NCBI GenBank assembly: GCA_900320235.1
Contig: ONRO01000166.1
Coordinates: 1-8,231 of the forward strand
Reading direction: 5' to 3'
Length of the DNA stretch: 8,231 bases
From: an uncultured Eubacteriales bacterium
GTDB taxonomy: Bacteria > Bacillota > Clostridia > Oscillospirales > Acutalibacteraceae
Positions 5,839 through 8,231 of this stretch are shown here, piece by piece. Below the pieces are notes generated by a model. The model was not told the DNA's origin. It searched no databases and was given only the letters and a program-made list of their open reading frames with translations. The position numbers and the translations under genes were made by a program. Each line of letters opens with the position of its first letter. Position 1 is the first letter of the stretch.

Positions 5839-7929
5839 ATGTCAAAGCTTGTTATAGTGGAGTCGCCGGCAAAGGCGAAAACTATAAAGAAATATCTCGG
5901 ATCTGATTATGAGGTAGTTGCCTCAATGGGTCATATCAGGGATCTTAATCCTAACCGTTTGAGTGTTGATATTAAGAAGAAATTTGCACCGAAATATGAG
6001 ATAATAAAAGGAAAGGAAAAACTCGCTGATGACCTTGTGAAGCTTGCAGGCAAAAGCGACTATGTCTATCTGGCAACCGACCCTGATCGTGAGGGAGAGG
6101 CTATCTCATGGCATCTTGCATATCTTCTTGATCTGGATCTTGACAGTACAAACCGGGTCACATTCAATGAAATCACAAAGACCGGAGTCAAAAACGGAAT
6201 GGATGCACCGAGGAAGATCGATCTTGATCTTGTGAACGCTCAGCAGGCGAGAAGAATACTGGACAGGCTTGTCGGCTATAAGCTGAGTCCGTTTTTGTCA
6301 CAGAAAATCAGAAAAGGACTGTCAGCAGGCCGTGTACAGACAGTTGCTGTAAAGATCATTGTTGACAGAGAGCGCAAGATCAGGGCTTTCAAGCCGGAAG
6401 AATACTGGTCTATTGACGCAAAGTTTATTCCAAAGGGAAGCAGAAAGGCTTTCCCGGCATCCTTCTACGGAAACAGAGAGGGAAAGATAAAGATAGAAAA
6501 CGGTCAGCAGGCTCAGGAGATACTTGATGCAATCGAAAATGAGCAGGCTGTTGTTGAAAATGTAAAGCACGGAAAAAGACACAAAAAACCTGCTCCGCCG
6601 TTTATTACATCAACTCTTCAGCAGGAAGCATCAAGAAAGCTTGGCTTCCAGTCAAAGCGTACTATGAAGGTAGCGCAGGAACTGTATGAAGGTGTAGAGA
6701 TAGAAGGACTCGGTTCAGTCGGTCTTATAACATATATGAGAACTGACTCGCTCAGACTGTCGGAGGACGCTCTTGATGCAGCTGAGAAATTTATCCGTGA
6801 AAAATGGGGCGATAAATATACTCCGAAGGAACACCGCCATTTCAAATCCCGAGCAAATGCACAGGACGGACATGAGGCGATCAGACCGACAATGGTAGAT
6901 ATGGAGCCTTCAAAGGTAAAGACAAGCCTTACAAACGATCAGTTCAAGCTTTACAAGCTTATATGGGAAAGATTCATAGCCTGTCAGATGGCTGAATGTG
7001 TTCAGAAAACAACACAGGCTGATATTGCAATAAAGGATTATATTTTCAAGGCATCAGGATATGTGGTTGAATTTGACGGCTATACTATATTGTATGTCGA
7101 AAGCAAGGATGGCGCAGATGATGAAAAGGAAAGCGAGCTTCCGCCGCTTGAAAAAGATATGCTGCTGAAGGTAAAGGAAATGAAGCCGAATCAGCATTTT
7201 ACCCAGCCCCCCGCAAGATATACGGAAGCAAGTCTTATCAAGGCGCTTGAAGAATATGGTATAGGCAGACCTTCAACATACGCAGCAACGATCAGTACGA
7301 TCACATCAAGAGGCTATGTAAAGCGTGAGAGCAAGACACTTATTCCGACAGAACTCGGAGAGGTATCCACAAAGCTGATGGAAGAACGCTTCCCGAAGAT
7401 TGCAAATGTCAAATTCACAGCTCAGATGGAGCAGAATCTTGATACTGTTGAAGACGGCAAATATGAATGGGTACAGCTTCTGACGGATTTTTACGGAGAT
7501 TTCGACAAGACTCTGAAAAAAGCCAAGGAAGAAATGAAGGATGTCAAGATACAGCTTGAGGAAGACAAGACCGATCTCATCTGCGAGAAATGCGGTAAGC
7601 CGATGGTAGTGAAATACGGCAGATTCGGAAGATTCATCGCATGCTCGGGCTATCCGGACTGCAAGAATATCGTCAAGATAGTCAATAAGATAGGTGTGCC
7701 CTGTCCGAAATGCAGCGGAGATGTTATTGCAAGAAAGACAAAGAGAGGCAGAGAATTTTTCGGATGTTCTAATTATCCGGATTGTGATTTTGTATCCTGG
7801 TATGAGCCGATAAATGAAAAATGTCCCCAGTGCGGAGCTGTCCTTTTCAAGAAAAAAGGCAAAAAACCGAAGTTTTTCTGTAATGCAGAGGGCTGCGGCT
7901 TTGAAAAGGAAATGCCTGAGGAAGAATAA
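5839..7929 (+). CDS. topA: DNA topoisomerase I (type IA)
   Basis: The enzyme relaxes negative supercoils by passing one strand through a transient break in the other, with a tyrosine covalently bound to the 5' end. At 696 residues it is close to the Bacillus enzyme. GGAGG at 5827-5831 lies seven bases before ATG 5839. The TOPRIM domain has E8 in VIVESPAKAKT and the metal-binding D81-x-D83-x-E85 (TDPDREGE). The active-site Y299 is in ITYMRTDS with R301 beside it. GLSAGRVQTVAV and GIGRPSTYA are conserved type IA motifs. Three C-terminal zinc fingers are intact: C582/585/602/608, C622/625/643/649 and C662/665/681/686. The gene follows dprA and is ended by a strong terminator. All catalytic residues are present, so it should be active. 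Confidence 0.97.
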   Translation: MSKLVIVESPAKAKTIKKYLGSDYEVVASMGHIRDLNPNRLSVDIKKKFAPKYEIIKGKEKLADDLVKLAGKSDYVYLATDPDREGEAISWHLAYLLDLDLDSTNRVTFNEITKTGVKNGMDAPRKIDLDLVNAQQARRILDRLVGYKLSPFLSQKIRKGLSAGRVQTVAVKIIVDRERKIRAFKPEEYWSIDAKFIPKGSRKAFPASFYGNREGKIKIENGQQAQEILDAIENEQAVVENVKHGKRHKKPAPPFITSTLQQEASRKLGFQSKRTMKVAQELYEGVEIEGLGSVGLITYMRTDSLRLSEDALDAAEKFIREKWGDKYTPKEHRHFKSRANAQDGHEAIRPTMVDMEPSKVKTSLTNDQFKLYKLIWERFIACQMAECVQKTTQADIAIKDYIFKASGYVVEFDGYTILYVESKDGADDEKESELPPLEKDMLLKVKEMKPNQHFTQPPARYTEASLIKALEEYGIGRPSTYAATISTITSRGYVKRESKTLIPTELGEVSTKLMEERFPKIANVKFTAQMEQNLDTVEDGKYEWVQLLTDFYGDFDKTLKKAKEEMKDVKIQLEEDKTDLICEKCGKPMVVKYGRFGRFIACSGYPDCKNIVKIVNKIGVPCPKCSGDVIARKTKRGREFFGCSNYPDCDFVSWYEPINEKCPQCGAVLFKKKGKKPKFFCNAEGCGFEKEMPEEE

Positions 7930-7937
7930 GATATATA

Positions 7938-7969
7938 AAAGTCGCTGAGATTTATTCAGCGGCTTTTTT
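7938..7969 (+). terminator. Intrinsic terminator after topA
   Basis: AAAGTCGCTGA (7938-7948) pairs with TCAGCGGCTTT (7956-7966), eleven base pairs with one G-U, around a seven-base loop. A run of six Ts (7964-7969) follows. It starts nine bases after the topA stop codon. Confidence 0.88.
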
Positions 7970-8058
7970 ATATGTGGGTTTACAGACAGAAAAGCGGGTT
8001 TGTGAAATTAATACTGACAATATGCTTACAATAATAACCGGATTATCAGCTTAACCAG

Positions 8059-8131
8059 GCTGCCCACGCTCACACGAAACTAATCGCTGCTAAAGAAATA
8101 AGCGAGCACGCCGCAGGCAGCGCAGCGTGGG
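8059..8131. repeat. Long-range inverted repeat in the right intergenic region
   Basis: CCCACGCT (8063-8070) is the reverse complement of AGCGTGGG (8124-8131). The overlapping GCTGCCCAC (8059-8067) is also the reverse complement of GTGGGCAGC (8170-8178). The same left arm could therefore pair with either of the two direct-repeat copies to its right. CAGGCTGCC (8056-8064) also occurs at 265-273 in the left intergenic region. Confidence 0.45.
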
Positions 8132-8187
8132 AAAGCGTATGCAGTAAGCGAGCACGCACACCGCAGGCGGTGGGCAGCGCAGCGGGG
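8099..8187. repeat. Two imperfect GC-rich direct repeats
   Basis: Copy 1 (8099-8131) and copy 2 (8145-8187) share TAAGCGAGCACG, CCGCAGGC and GCAGCGCAGCG in the same order. Copy 2 has two insertions, CACA before and GGTGGGC after the central CCGCAGGC. These create a perfect six-base stem, CACCGC (8159-8164) with GCGGTG (8167-8172). The block is much richer in GC than the neighbouring genes and has no convincing reading frame. It looks like an intergenic repeat family rather than coding DNA. Confidence 0.65.
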
Positions 8188-8200
8188 TCGGGGTAGAGTT

Positions 8201-8227
8201 AAGGAGGAGAGATTTCAAAAGAGAGGA
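8201..8227 (+). promoter_or_regulatory. Possible ribosome binding site of a gene beyond the window
   Basis: AAGGAGGA (8201-8208) is a near-perfect Shine-Dalgarno sequence, but no ATG, GTG or TTG follows at a usable distance. A second purine-rich motif, AGAGGA (8222-8227), lies at the very end and could serve a start codon just past 8231. No promoter could be assigned to it with confidence. Confidence 0.35.
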
Positions 8228-8231
8228 ACCT

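Noticed and set aside
8014..8050. Loose palindrome CTGACAAT...ATTATCAG after topA
   Set aside because: The arms have a mismatch, are AT-rich and are separated by 21 bases; this is not distinguishable from chance.

Overview
The window looks like a chromosomal stretch of a moderately AT-rich Gram-positive anaerobe, most likely Ruminococcus or a close relative in the Clostridia (Oscillospirales). This is inferred from strong Shine-Dalgarno sites, heavy AGA and GGA codon use, the dprA-topA gene order typical of Firmicutes, and a secreted TPM-domain protein with a glycine tail. No phage, transposase, CRISPR array, tRNA or rRNA was seen. All six genes are on the + strand.

Layout. Bases 1-401 are non-coding as far as can be seen. 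They hold GC-rich palindromes and degenerate repeats, then a promoter with both consensus hexamers (TTGACA, 18-base spacer, TATAAT). That promoter should drive a two-gene, translationally coupled operon: a tail-anchored protein with two zinc ribbons (402-1532) and an exported, membrane-anchored TPM-domain protein ending in a long glycine tail (1529-2512). A strong hairpin terminator (2543-2576) closes it. A second promoter with an extended -10 (2618-2646) starts a four-gene cluster: a shikimate-kinase-family protein (2693-3205), a TrmH/SpoU RNA methyltransferase (3207-3989), DprA (4026-5672) and, after a 166-base gap with its own weak signals, DNA topoisomerase I (5839-7929). A clear terminator follows topA. 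The last 260 bases contain a GC-rich block of imperfect direct and inverted repeats and perhaps the ribosome binding site of a gene beyond the window.

How the genes relate. The first two proteins appear to sit in the same membrane. The zinc-ribbon protein faces the cytoplasm, and the TPM protein has its main domain outside and its glycine tail inside, so a physical partnership is plausible but unproven. The second cluster combines information-processing genes (rRNA/tRNA methylation, ssDNA handling in transformation, DNA supercoiling) with a small-molecule kinase. dprA next to topA is a common arrangement.

Most of the window is ordinary core genome. The points most worth a second look are the kinase, which lacks the canonical shikimate-binding arginine; the unknown zinc-ribbon/TPM membrane pair; the roughly 190-residue charged linker in DprA; and the repeat-rich intergenic blocks at both ends.
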